From positions 1 to 11,233 of the forward strand of contig JAHEGF010000095.1 of the NCBI GenBank assembly GCA_024645155.1: 11,233 nucleotides of DNA, read 5' to 3'. Made by a program: the position numbers and the translations under genes. Positions 1 to 7,108 of the stretch are shown here, one piece after another. This DNA comes from Phyllobacteriaceae bacterium (GTDB taxonomy: Bacteria; Pseudomonadota; Alphaproteobacteria; Rhizobiales; Rhizobiaceae). Every line of letters begins with the position of its first letter. Positions within the stretch are counted from its first letter, which is position 1. Below the pieces are notes generated by a model. The model saw only the letters and a program-made list of their open reading frames with translations. It searched no databases and had not been told where the DNA came from.

Positions 1-951
1 AACAAGGGCCGGATGGTACGGATCTCGAACTACTCGCGCGATGTTATGCCCGAACTGATCGCGGAGACCGGCATTGAATATGACGGGCGTGAACAAGGTA
101 CGCTGCAGCTGTTTCGCACTGCCAAGCAGATGAAGGGGTCGAAGGCTGACCAGGAGATACTGGCGGAATTCGACTCGCCCTTTGAGGTGCTTGGTCGTGA
201 TGCATGTATTGCAGTCGAACCGGCACTGGCCGAGGTGCGAAACAAGTTTGTCGGAGGCCTACGCCTCACAGCGGATCGCACCGGCGATTGCCGCGTGTTC
301 ACCATGGGGTTGGCGGACAGATGCGCTGCCATGGGCGTCGAATTCCAGTACGGTCAGTCTATCAGGAAAATAGCGGTCGAGAACGGCCGGGTTGCTGGAG
401 TGGATACCGAAATCGCCGGTCGGATCACGGGCGATGCCTATGTTTGCGCTCTTGGAAGCTACGGCCCCAGGGTCTTGAACCCCATAGGCGTGAAGCTGCC
501 TGTCTATCCGGTGAAGGGTTATTCCGTAACGCTGCCCGTCACGGATGACGCCTATGCGCCACAATCGACAATCATGGACGAGACGCACAAGGTTGCGATT
601 ACCCGCCTTGGCGACCGCATCCGCGTCGCCGGCACTGCCGAGATCGCCGGTTATTCGCATCGTCTCGGGCCTCATGCGACCGATACGGTGCGCCATGTTA
701 TCGGCGATCTCTTCCCCAAAGGCGGCGACATAGGCAAGGCAGAAGGATGGACAGGCCTGCGCCCGATGACGCCCGACGGCACACCCGTGCTTGGGCCATC
801 GCGCTATGAGAACCTTTATCTGAATACCGGCCACGGGACCCTGGGCTGGACGATGGCCTGCGGCTCCAGCCGAGCGGTTGCCGATCTCGTGCTTGGCAGG
901 CAGCCGGAGATCTCATTCGACGGGCTGACCGCGGAGCGCTACGGCCGCTGA
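1..951 (+). CDS. dadA: D-amino-acid dehydrogenase, C-terminal part (N-terminus outside window)
   Basis: FAD-dependent, membrane-associated dehydrogenase that oxidatively deaminates D-amino acids (classically D-alanine to pyruvate and ammonia) and passes electrons to the respiratory chain. The frame is open from base 1, beginning NKGRMVR, and ends with TGA at 949-951, leaving 316 residues. It aligns along its whole length with E. coli DadA (432 residues, recalled): GTLQLFRT, EPALAEV, TGDCRVFT, PVYPVKGYS, WTGLRPMTPDGTPVLG and the C-terminal NTGHGTLGWTMACGS are all present. About the first 100 residues, including the N-terminal FAD-binding GxGxxG, lie upstream of the window, so the internal ATG at 13 is not the true start. 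I see no frameshift. No alanine racemase gene follows; the gene runs straight into an IS remnant. The identification is firm; the exact substrate range is not. Confidence 0.95.
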   Translation, partial: NKGRMVRISNYSRDVMPELIAETGIEYDGREQGTLQLFRTAKQMKGSKADQEILAEFDSPFEVLGRDACIAVEPALAEVRNKFVGGLRLTADRTGDCRVFTMGLADRCAAMGVEFQYGQSIRKIAVENGRVAGVDTEIAGRITGDAYVCALGSYGPRVLNPIGVKLPVYPVKGYSVTLPVTDDAYAPQSTIMDETHKVAITRLGDRIRVAGTAEIAGYSHRLGPHATDTVRHVIGDLFPKGGDIGKAEGWTGLRPMTPDGTPVLGPSRYENLYLNTGHGTLGWTMACGSSRAVADLVLGRQPEISFDGLTAERYGR

Positions 952-965
952 CGCGTATCTTGACC

Positions 966-999
966 CCTCAAACTGCGCCATGATCTTGGTGGTTTGGGG
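966..999 (+). other. Imperfect inverted repeat 15 nt after dadA stop
   Basis: CCTCAAAC (966-973) pairs with GTTTGGGG (992-999) with one mismatch or wobble, and an inner CCA/TGG pair (978-980, 987-989) extends the stem. No T-run follows, so it is not a convincing intrinsic terminator. It may be part of the IS end or a weak transcript-end structure for dadA. Confidence 0.3.
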
Positions 1000-1332
1000 A
1001 TCGGTCTTGAGAAGTGTTGTTCGGACGAGGAAATTCTCACGCAGCTGCGCGAGACCAGAGGCAAACCTCGCATCATGCGAGTTTACAACGGGCCAGAGTT
1101 CGCTGGGCGGCTGCTCGACCAGCGCGCATATCTGAACAAGGTCACGCTCGACTTCCCAAGGCCAGGCAACCCCAACGACAATGCCCACATCGAAGCGTTC
1201 AACAGTTGCCTGAGGCAGGAATGCCTGAACGCGTCGCGGTTCCTGTCACCGGATGATGCCGGGACACGGATCAACGGCTGGAGGACCGACCACAATGAAA
1301 ACCGGACCAGAAACGGTGTGAACTCCAGTTAA
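994..1332 (+). pseudogene. IS3-family OrfB transposase fragment, catalytic Asp lost
   Basis: This open frame encodes the last third of an IS3-family OrfB (DDE integrase fold). From about residue 12 it matches the family: an EEILTQLRE helix, GKPRIMRVYNGPEFAG, LDFPRPGNPNDNAHIEAFN, LRQECLNASRFLS, then a WRTDHNENR tail. Family members normally read RVDNGPEF; here the catalytic Asp codon is TAC (Tyr). The Glu of HIEAFN lies exactly 35 residues further on, so the D(35)E spacing survives while the Asp does not. The C-terminus (RTRNGVNSS) also departs from the usual RPHSALG-type ending. Full-length OrfB has roughly 270-300 residues, so about the first 190 are missing. The first dozen residues, from the ATG at 994, have no resemblance to OrfB and are probably junction sequence. 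It is not functional as a transposase. Confidence 0.8.
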
Positions 1333-1409
1333 GCCAGATTCTAACTATCAGTTCGGACTACTTTCCGGGACCCATGACAATGTACCGACGCAGCACTGAG
1401 ACTGATCAT
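1333..1409. other. Short spacer between IS remnant and 3' end of the sugar operon
   Basis: Contains the presumed right end of the IS remnant. I see no clear intrinsic terminator for the leftward operon: no GC-rich stem followed by a T-run on the minus strand. Confidence 0.5.
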
Positions 1410-3020
1410 CTAGGTGCGCCCCGGCAAATAGTCGAAATATGAAAAGTCCGCAGTGATTGCCGATCCACTGGTGTCGAATGCCACCATTCCGGCAAATGCA
1501 CCGGTAAAAGAACCATGCTCACCACGGCCACCTTCATCGGAAATCACACTTGCATCGAGCACCGGACCGACCGGTTGCCAATCGGATGTGCCGGTTCGCC
1601 AGAAAAACTGAAGCGCCGCGTCCTCTACCTCCACTGCCAAGCCGATGGAGCTGTGAGCCGGCACTCTCACGGGTTCGGATAACGGGAATTCGAGCCTACC
1701 GTCCGGCCAGTCGCCGGGGCAACTGAGGATTGTCAGGGCCTTTCCCCAAGTTTCATGCCATGTCACGCCAAGGAAATGGAACTTGTGGCGGTTGTAGTAA
1801 TGGGTCAGGCCAGCCGCCTGTTGATAGCTTACCGGATCAAAGGTTACTTTGGTTTCAGCCCTGAAATGAAAATGCTCCTGGCGGCGGGCGACGAGCGCCT
1901 GCTCGAACCAGCTGCCAATCGATTCTCGGGCGTGAAACCGCAACGCTGACCCGGTCAGCGAAAAAATCCGCTCATGGTGAGGTGTTCTCAGCCATTGGAA
2001 TTCCGGCGGTAGCGATTTGCCGTCGAACCGGCGGCGAACTGCTGATGGAAGACCTGGTGATGCACTTTCGGAGGGGCCCGGCACGTCTACCGCTGGAACC
2101 GGCTCTCCATTAGCAAGATAAAGCCAATCATCATCGCGCCATATGCATTTCTGAATTGCCGTCTCGCGGCCGAGCGGCGAGCGTCTGGTACCGGGAATCG
2201 GTCGAGAGCACAGATGCGTGTGATAGTACTGCCCGTCCGGCGTGTCGACAATCTGGCCATGACCGGCGCGTTGCAGGACCGCCTCGGGCGCGTCCTTCGA
2301 AGTAATAATATGGGTTTCAGGATGTAGATCATAAGGACCGAGAATGTTGCGGGAGCGCGCCATGGTGACCGCGTGATCATAACCCGTGCCGCCTTCGGCC
2401 ATTGTCAGATAGTACCAGCCATTTCGCTTGTGGATGTGCGGGCCTTCGACCAAGCCGTGCGCGCTTCCCCGGTAAATATTGGTAACAGGACCCACCAGTT
2501 TTCCGGCTTCGGCGTTATATTCCTGGCAGAGAATGCCATCGAAGGCGGGGTGTCTTGGGTTGCCGCCGATGGAGTCCGACCGATGGTTCCAAACCATGTT
2601 GAGAAACCATTTTCGTCCATCGTCGCCGTGATACAGCGAAGGGTCAAAGCCCGATGAATTCACATAGGTTGGATCCGACCACGGTCCCTCGATCGACGGC
2701 GCGGTAACAATATAGTTGTGGGTGTCCTTGAAGTTGCCGTCGTAGCGTTTGACATCTGTGTAGACCAGCCAGAACAGATCGCCGGCATGCGAAAGGCACG
2801 GAGCCCAGATACCGCAGGAATCGGGGTTGCCGCGCATATCGAGCTGCGATGCCCGGTCCAGTGGGCGCTTGACCAGCGCCCAGTTCACAAGATCTCGCGA
2901 GTGGTGGATCTGGACACCAGGATACCACTCGAATGTGGAGGTCGCGATATAGTAGTCGTCCTCAACACGGCAGATCGATGGATCGGGATTGAAGCCCGGC
3001 AAAATCGGATTGACGATCAC
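1410..3020 (-). CDS. xynB: Beta-xylosidase, glycoside hydrolase family 43, cytoplasmic
   Basis: Inverting exo-glycosidase that removes non-reducing xylose (and often arabinose) units from short oligosaccharides. Its 536 residues match the size of the two-domain GH43 xylosidases of the Selenomonas SXA / Bacillus XynB type. The five-bladed propeller spans about residues 3-310. The expected catalytic triad is visible: Asp13 in GFNPDPS (general base), Asp126 in GFDPSLY (pKa modulator) and Glu192 in LVEGPH (general acid). The family signatures STFEWYPGVQIHHS and PLGRETAIQK are present. Residues about 330-535 form the C-terminal beta-sandwich (RRQEHFHF, QQAAGLTHYYN, GSFTGAFAGMVAFD). There is no signal peptide, so it acts on imported sugar. 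The start is GTG (3020-3018), overlapping the upstream TGA in GTGA, which suggests translational coupling. It is the last gene of the operon. Arabinofuranosidase activity is a possible alternative or additional activity. Confidence 0.92.
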   Translation of the reverse strand: MIVNPILPGFNPDPSICRVEDDYYIATSTFEWYPGVQIHHSRDLVNWALVKRPLDRASQLDMRGNPDSCGIWAPCLSHAGDLFWLVYTDVKRYDGNFKDTHNYIVTAPSIEGPWSDPTYVNSSGFDPSLYHGDDGRKWFLNMVWNHRSDSIGGNPRHPAFDGILCQEYNAEAGKLVGPVTNIYRGSAHGLVEGPHIHKRNGWYYLTMAEGGTGYDHAVTMARSRNILGPYDLHPETHIITSKDAPEAVLQRAGHGQIVDTPDGQYYHTHLCSRPIPGTRRSPLGRETAIQKCIWRDDDWLYLANGEPVPAVDVPGPSESASPGLPSAVRRRFDGKSLPPEFQWLRTPHHERIFSLTGSALRFHARESIGSWFEQALVARRQEHFHFRAETKVTFDPVSYQQAAGLTHYYNRHKFHFLGVTWHETWGKALTILSCPGDWPDGRLEFPLSEPVRVPAHSSIGLAVEVEDAALQFFWRTGTSDWQPVGPVLDASVISDEGGRGEHGSFTGAFAGMVAFDTSGSAITADFSYFDYLPGRT

Positions 3021-4060
3021 TTGCGAGCCGGTCCCTTCCGCTCTGCCGAGGCGGCCCAGAGATTGATGTCGGCGTCCATAGCGTGACGATCGATTTCGGT
3101 CAGTTCTGTCTCGGAAAAATTGGGGGTGTCGAGGGCGCGAACACAGTCCTCGATCTGTTCCGGACGACTTGCACCGATTAGCGCAGACGTCACTTTACCA
3201 CCACGCAAAACCCAGGCGATTGCCATCTGCGCCAACGTCTGGCCGCGCGATTTTGCGATTGCATCGAGTGCACGAATGTTTTCGATATTTCGATCACTCA
3301 GGAATTCCGGATTTAGAGACTTGTCCTGCGATGCACGGCTGCCTTGCCGTATGCCCTCCAGGTACTTGCCGGTGAGCATGCCCTGCGCCAGCGGCGAAAA
3401 CACAATCGAACCGATCCCGAGATCGTCGAGCGTGTCGAGCAACCCGTCCTCCTCCACCCAGCGGTTGATCATCGAGTAGCTAGGCTGATGGATCAGGCAT
3501 GGCGTGCCAAGTTCTTTCAGGATGGCCGTGGCCTCGCGTGTCCGCTGCGAATTGTAGGATGAAATTCCCGCATAAAGCGCCTTGCCCGACCGTACGATCT
3601 GGTCGAGCGCCATCATCGTTTCCTCCAATGGCGTATCGGGATCGAATCGGTGGGAATAGAAGATGTCGACATAGTCGAGACCAAGCCGTTGCAGGCTCTG
3701 GTCGCAGCTGGCGATCAGGTATTTGCGGCTGCCCCATTCGCCATAGGGGCCTGGCCACATGAGATAGCCCGCCTTGGATGAGATGATCAGTTCGTCGCGA
3801 TGACCGCGAAAGTCTGTGCGCAGGATTTCGCTGAATGCCTCCTCTGCGGCGCCGGGCGGTGGACCGTAGTTGTTGGCCAGATCGAAATGGGTAATTCCGA
3901 GATCAAATGCCTTGCGGCAGAGAGACTGTTTCAGTTCATGGGGGAAATCGCCGCCGAAATTGTGCCACAAGCCCAGCGATATAGCCGGCAACCTGAGGCC
4001 GGAATGGCCACAGCGCCGGTATTGCATTGTTTCATATCGGTCTTGGGCTGGGACATACAT
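3017..4060 (-). CDS. Aldo/keto reductase, YghZ/Gpr type (AKR14-like)
   Basis: NADPH-dependent aldo/keto reductase closely resembling E. coli YghZ (Gpr), which reduces L-glyceraldehyde 3-phosphate. The 347 residues match YghZ (346) from end to end: MQYRRCGHSGLRLPAISLG, the tetrad Asp60, Tyr65, Lys96 and His137 (in THFDLANNYGPPPG, SSKAGY and YSHRFD), LIHQPSYSMINRWV, SPLAQGMLTGKYL and a C-terminal INLWAAS. The ATG at 4060 is preferred over the internal Met12 because YghZ has a comparable N-terminal extension before MQYR. It starts 15 nt after the oxidoreductase stop and overlaps the xylosidase start by 4 nt. No strong Shine-Dalgarno is seen, so expression probably relies on coupling. In this operon it may reduce a sugar aldehyde or ketone or serve a detoxifying role; the substrate cannot be read from sequence. 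Confidence 0.9.
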   Translation of the reverse strand: MYVPAQDRYETMQYRRCGHSGLRLPAISLGLWHNFGGDFPHELKQSLCRKAFDLGITHFDLANNYGPPPGAAEEAFSEILRTDFRGHRDELIISSKAGYLMWPGPYGEWGSRKYLIASCDQSLQRLGLDYVDIFYSHRFDPDTPLEETMMALDQIVRSGKALYAGISSYNSQRTREATAILKELGTPCLIHQPSYSMINRWVEEDGLLDTLDDLGIGSIVFSPLAQGMLTGKYLEGIRQGSRASQDKSLNPEFLSDRNIENIRALDAIAKSRGQTLAQMAIAWVLRGGKVTSALIGASRPEQIEDCVRALDTPNFSETELTEIDRHAMDADINLWAASAERKGPARK

Positions 4061-4075
4061 TGACTGATCTCGATT

Positions 4076-5236
4076 CTATCTTCCTGCGGTTTTCCTGATC
4101 GGATTCACAAGTGCCTTTGCGTCGCGAACACCCAGAGGAGCGGGGCGCGCACAGCTGGTGGACAGGTTGACGAACCTGCCCGTCTCGCCGGATTTCAGGA
4201 TCGAGGTCATCACATCGATAGCGTGCAACGCCAGTTCGAGCGAACAACGGTGGGGGCGGTTGTCCAATATCGCTAGCGCCATGTCAGCCAGACCCGCGGC
4301 CCGGTAGTTCGCAGTCGGATTACCCCGGCCGTCTTTCTGGTTCGCCACAGCAAATGGATGATTGAAGGCGGGCAGTTTCTTCTCTTCCCGGTCGCCCTTG
4401 GTCAAGCGAATTTCGCCGCCAAAGAAATTGGGATCGGGAACGAACAACGTACCCTCTTCGCCGTACAGCTCCATGTTCGAATGACCATGCGTCCAGACAT
4501 CCCAACTGGTTCCGAGTGTAACAGTGGCGCCATTTTCGAACTCGAGGATCGCGTGGATAGTAGTCGGTGTCTCAACCTTGATCTTCTGTCCGTATCGCGG
4601 CTTCGACGTGATCGTTCTTGTTGGAGACGGTGTGGACGTGATCGCGCAGACACGTTTGACCGGTCCGACCAACTGTATGAGGTTGGTTATGTAATACGGT
4701 CCCAGATCGAGCATGGGTCCGCCGCCCTGTTTGAAGAAGAAATCCGGATTGGGATGCCAGTGTTCCATGCCGTGGCTGAGCACATGCGCGGTTCCGCTCG
4801 TTACTTTGCCGATGGCACCGCTGTCGATCAGGTGGCGGCAATGCTGATGCGCTCCGCCCATGAATGTATCCGGCGCGGAACCGACCCTCAGCCCTTTCCT
4901 GGCTGTTAGCCTGGCAAGGTCCTTTCCCTCCTTCAGCGACAATACAAACGGTTTTTCCGAATAGACGTGCTTGCCTGCATCAAGAATGGACTTCGACACT
5001 TCGTAATGCGCTGCCGGGACCGTCAGATTGACGATGATGTCGACGTCGCCGGCATTCAGCAATCTGTCGAGCGTATCGGCCCTGATGTTGAACTCTTCAG
5101 CGCGGGTTTTGGCCGCCTTCTTGTCGATGTCCGCGCAAGCACGCATTTCAATGCCGCGAAACATCGGTGCCAGGCGCAAATAGGCGGCCGAGATGTTGCC
5201 GCAGCCGATGATGCCCACTCCAAGGACTTTCGCCAT
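4076..5236 (-). CDS. Gfo/Idh/MocA family NAD(P)-dependent sugar oxidoreductase
   Basis: Cytoplasmic dehydrogenase/reductase for sugars, inositols or their keto forms. The N-terminal Rossmann fold opens with VGIIGCGNIS (GxGxxx at residues 8-13). The family Lys is in YSEKPFVLSLKEG (EKP 94-96). The C-terminal alpha/beta domain carries GGGPMLDLGPYY (171-182), where Asp177 and Tyr181 sit where other members have the catalytic D-x-x-x-H/Y. Its 386 residues are normal for the family. Two in-frame ATGs occur, at 5242 and 5236. GGAG at 5248-5245 is 8 nt from the second but only 2 nt from the first, so I choose 5236. The frame stays open upstream to 5608, but that stretch lies over the isomerase gene and is not coding for this protein. 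The gene follows the isomerase with stop and start nearly fused. Substrate unknown. Confidence 0.92.
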   Translation of the reverse strand: MAKVLGVGIIGCGNISAAYLRLAPMFRGIEMRACADIDKKAAKTRAEEFNIRADTLDRLLNAGDVDIIVNLTVPAAHYEVSKSILDAGKHVYSEKPFVLSLKEGKDLARLTARKGLRVGSAPDTFMGGAHQHCRHLIDSGAIGKVTSGTAHVLSHGMEHWHPNPDFFFKQGGGPMLDLGPYYITNLIQLVGPVKRVCAITSTPSPTRTITSKPRYGQKIKVETPTTIHAILEFENGATVTLGTSWDVWTHGHSNMELYGEEGTLFVPDPNFFGGEIRLTKGDREEKKLPAFNHPFAVANQKDGRGNPTANYRAAGLADMALAILDNRPHRCSLELALHAIDVMTSILKSGETGRFVNLSTSCARPAPLGVRDAKALVNPIRKTAGR

Positions 5237-5241
5237 GGCCA

Positions 5242-5997
5242 TTACTCCACGAACGCGCGCATGGTTTTCAACGACCGGCGGGCAAACCGGTCGAGGTCCG
5301 CAGGATTGTCGTGCTCGATGACGAACAGATCCGTTCCGGCCGCGCGCAGGGCCGCGGTGATCGCTTTCCAGTCCATGACACCATACCCAACGTCGGCCCA
5401 ACCATCCTCGTCGAGATTTTCGCCTGCCGGCGCAACGTCCTTCACATGAGCTGTGGTCATGCGTTCGCCATGTCTCGCGATCCACGCAAGAGGATCGGCA
5501 TTGCCGCGCACGATCCAGGCAATGTCCGCTTCCCATTCGATCGACGGCGCATGTTCGAGCAGGAGTTCCATGGCGACTTCGCCCCCGGCGAGCGGCAGGA
5601 ATTCCCAATGGTGGTTGTGCCAGCCGAAACGCATGCCCGCGTCATTTACCCGTTTGGCGGCTGTTTCCAGGCGTTTGGCGAGACCAGTCCAGGCGGCAGC
5701 ATCAGCGCCGTTGCGGTAATCGTCCGTTGGCGCCGGGCAAAACAAACGGTTCATGCCGAGCGCCCTTGCCGCAATGATTGTCGCTTCCAAGCCCTCTTCG
5801 AAACTGTCCAGAGGGAAAAAATGGCCAGAAGGCATAGTCATACCGTGCTCGTCGAGCAGCGCGCGAAATGCCGCCGGATCATCATAATTTCCACCAAAGC
5901 CCTCGACCTTGCGATAGCCCAGCCTTGCCAGATCGGGAATCACGCTTTCCCAAGGCTTGAAATTCCGGGCGCTATACAACTGGATCGAAACATTCAT
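5242..5997 (-). CDS. Sugar phosphate isomerase/epimerase family protein (IolE-like TIM barrel)
   Basis: AP-endonuclease-2/xylose-isomerase-like TIM barrel, 251 residues, cytoplasmic and probably metal dependent. It begins VSIQLYSARN, typical of the family. Conserved features include GYRKVEGFGG (28-36), HNHHWEF (127-133), EWEADIAW (154-161) with Asp158, NADPLAW, HVKD (184-187) and VIEHD (227-231) with Glu228. Acidic and histidine residues in these last segments normally bind the metal. Family members include sugar and inosose isomerases, epimerases, dehydratases and 3-keto-glycoside eliminating enzymes, so the reaction is not predictable. It starts at ATG 5997, 25 nt after the ATPase stop, with only a weak ribosome site. 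It ends TAATG, sharing a base with the first ATG of the oxidoreductase. Its adjacency to a Gfo/Idh/MocA gene suggests the two act in sequence on one substrate. Confidence 0.88.
   Translation of the reverse strand: MNVSIQLYSARNFKPWESVIPDLARLGYRKVEGFGGNYDDPAAFRALLDEHGMTMPSGHFFPLDSFEEGLEATIIAARALGMNRLFCPAPTDDYRNGADAAAWTGLAKRLETAAKRVNDAGMRFGWHNHHWEFLPLAGGEVAMELLLEHAPSIEWEADIAWIVRGNADPLAWIARHGERMTTAHVKDVAPAGENLDEDGWADVGYGVMDWKAITAALRAAGTDLFVIEHDNPADLDRFARRSLKTMRAFVE
5245..5248 (-). promoter_or_regulatory. Ribosome binding site deciding the oxidoreductase start
   Basis: GGAG on the minus strand, inside the last codons of the isomerase gene. Its 8-nt spacing to the ATG at 5236 equals the spacing at both permease genes (8 nt each); the ATG at 5242 is only 2 nt away. 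Confidence 0.6.
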
Positions 5998-6022
5998 TCT
6001 AATTGCTTTCAGTGGTGAGAAT

Positions 6023-7102
6023 TCAAAGCCGTTCTTCGCTAACAGGGTCGAACAGTGACGCCCGGTCGGGCAGGAAGCCTATCTCGATCTCATCACCCGA
6101 GGCGGCCTGAACCTGGCCGTCCATACGTACATGGATAAAAGTCCCGGCAAGCGTCGCATAGATCAGCGTATCCGAACCCATTGGTTCGACCAGCTCGACA
6201 GTCACTTTTGTCCTCATGGCGGCGGAGGCCAGATTGTCGCCGGTGACTATATGTTCCGGGCGCAACCCGATAATCGCCTTTCCTTCCTGCCGTGATCCTT
6301 TGGCGAATTCGTACCCGTCGAGCGGGATGGTGAGTTTGCCGACCATGAAGTTGCCGCCCGAAATCTCGCCGTTCAGGAAATTCATGGAAGGCGATCCGAT
6401 GAAATCCGCGACATAAAGGTTGCGGGGCCGGTTGTATATTTCATGCGGACTTGCGAGTTGCATGATCTTGCCGCCCTTCATGATCGCAATGCGATCCGCC
6501 AGCGTCATTGCCTCGATCTGGTCGTGGGTGACGTAGATCATCGTGTTGTTGAGCTGCCCGTGCAGCTTCTTTATCTCGACACGCAGATCAGCGCGCAGCT
6601 TGGCGTCGAGGTTCGACAACGGCTCGTCGAACAGGAACACATCGACATCACGCACCAGCGCCCTGCCAATTGCGACACGCTGGCGTTGGCCGCCAGATAG
6701 CGCCGCCGGTTTGCGTTTCAGCAAGGGTTCGATTTGCAGAATCCCGGCAGCGCGCTTCACCCGTTCGGCAATCTCGATCTTTGGCAAGCCCGCATTTTTC
6801 AGTCCGAAGGTTAGGTTCCCCTCAACGGTCATCTGGGGGTAGAGTGCGTAGGACTGGAACACCATGTCAATGCCGCGTTCCGAGGGTTCGGCCCAGGTAA
6901 CGTTCTCGCCGCCAATGAAAATCTGGCCATCCGTCACTTCCAGTAGCCCGGCTATACAGTTCAACAAAGTGGATTTGCCGCAGCCTGAAGACCCGAGGAG
7001 CACCAGAAATTCGCCCTCATGAATATCGAGATTGAGTTGCTGCAGAACCGCAACATTGCCGAAATGAAGGTCTAGATTCTTGATTTCAACAGAAAAGGTC
7101 AT
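6023..7102 (-). CDS. Sugar ABC transporter ATP-binding protein (MalK/UgpC/MsmX type)
   Basis: Cytoplasmic ATPase that powers the CUT1 sugar importer encoded upstream. Its 359 residues show the full motif order: Walker A GSSGCGKST (37-45), Q-loop Gln83 in VFQSYALYP, signature LSGGQ (135-139), Walker B VFLFDEP (155-161), D-loop SNLDAKLR, and switch His193 in VTHDQIEAMT. The C-terminal part (about 240-359) is the OB/TOBE regulatory domain found in MalK-like proteins, with GLRPEH (279-284). It starts at ATG 7102, 6 nt after the second permease stop. In alphaproteobacteria such operons usually carry a dedicated ATPase, as here. I use no gene symbol because the transported sugar is unknown. No motif is degenerate, so the protein should be active. 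Confidence 0.95.
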   Translation of the reverse strand: MTFSVEIKNLDLHFGNVAVLQQLNLDIHEGEFLVLLGSSGCGKSTLLNCIAGLLEVTDGQIFIGGENVTWAEPSERGIDMVFQSYALYPQMTVEGNLTFGLKNAGLPKIEIAERVKRAAGILQIEPLLKRKPAALSGGQRQRVAIGRALVRDVDVFLFDEPLSNLDAKLRADLRVEIKKLHGQLNNTMIYVTHDQIEAMTLADRIAIMKGGKIMQLASPHEIYNRPRNLYVADFIGSPSMNFLNGEISGGNFMVGKLTIPLDGYEFAKGSRQEGKAIIGLRPEHIVTGDNLASAAMRTKVTVELVEPMGSDTLIYATLAGTFIHVRMDGQVQAASGDEIEIGFLPDRASLFDPVSEERL

Positions 7103-7108
7103 GGATTC

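Larger units (their letters stand above)
960..1379 (+). mobile_element. Decayed IS3-family insertion sequence remnant
   Basis: Between dadA and the end of the xylosidase gene lies the 3' part of an IS3-family element. It contains the end of an OrfB transposase (see the pseudogene entry). After its stop comes sequence resembling the right terminal region of IS407-type elements (AGATTCTAACTATCAG, then GGACTACTTTCCGGGACCCATGAC, about 1339-1379). No OrfA and no N-terminal half of OrfB is recognisable, so the left side has been deleted. The left limit is unclear: TGACCCCTCAAACTG at 961-975 could be a decayed left end. The outer boundaries are approximate and I could not identify a target-site duplication. 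Confidence 0.6.

Noticed and set aside
259..834. 191-codon frame antisense to dadA
   Set aside because: Shadow of a real gene; dadA itself matches its family along the same bases.
1917..1924. AATCGATT core inside the xylosidase gene, resembling the operator centre
   Set aside because: Only the 8-bp core is present, without the TGT/ACA arms; expected by chance.
5243..5608. Long N-terminal extension of the Gfo/Idh/MocA frame
   Set aside because: It lies over the isomerase gene on the same strand, is rich in Arg and Cys, has no family similarity, and the Rossmann fold begins right after the ATG at 5236.
5311..6018. 235-codon frame antisense to the isomerase gene
   Set aside because: Shadow frame; the minus-strand isomerase is supported by motifs and operon spacing.
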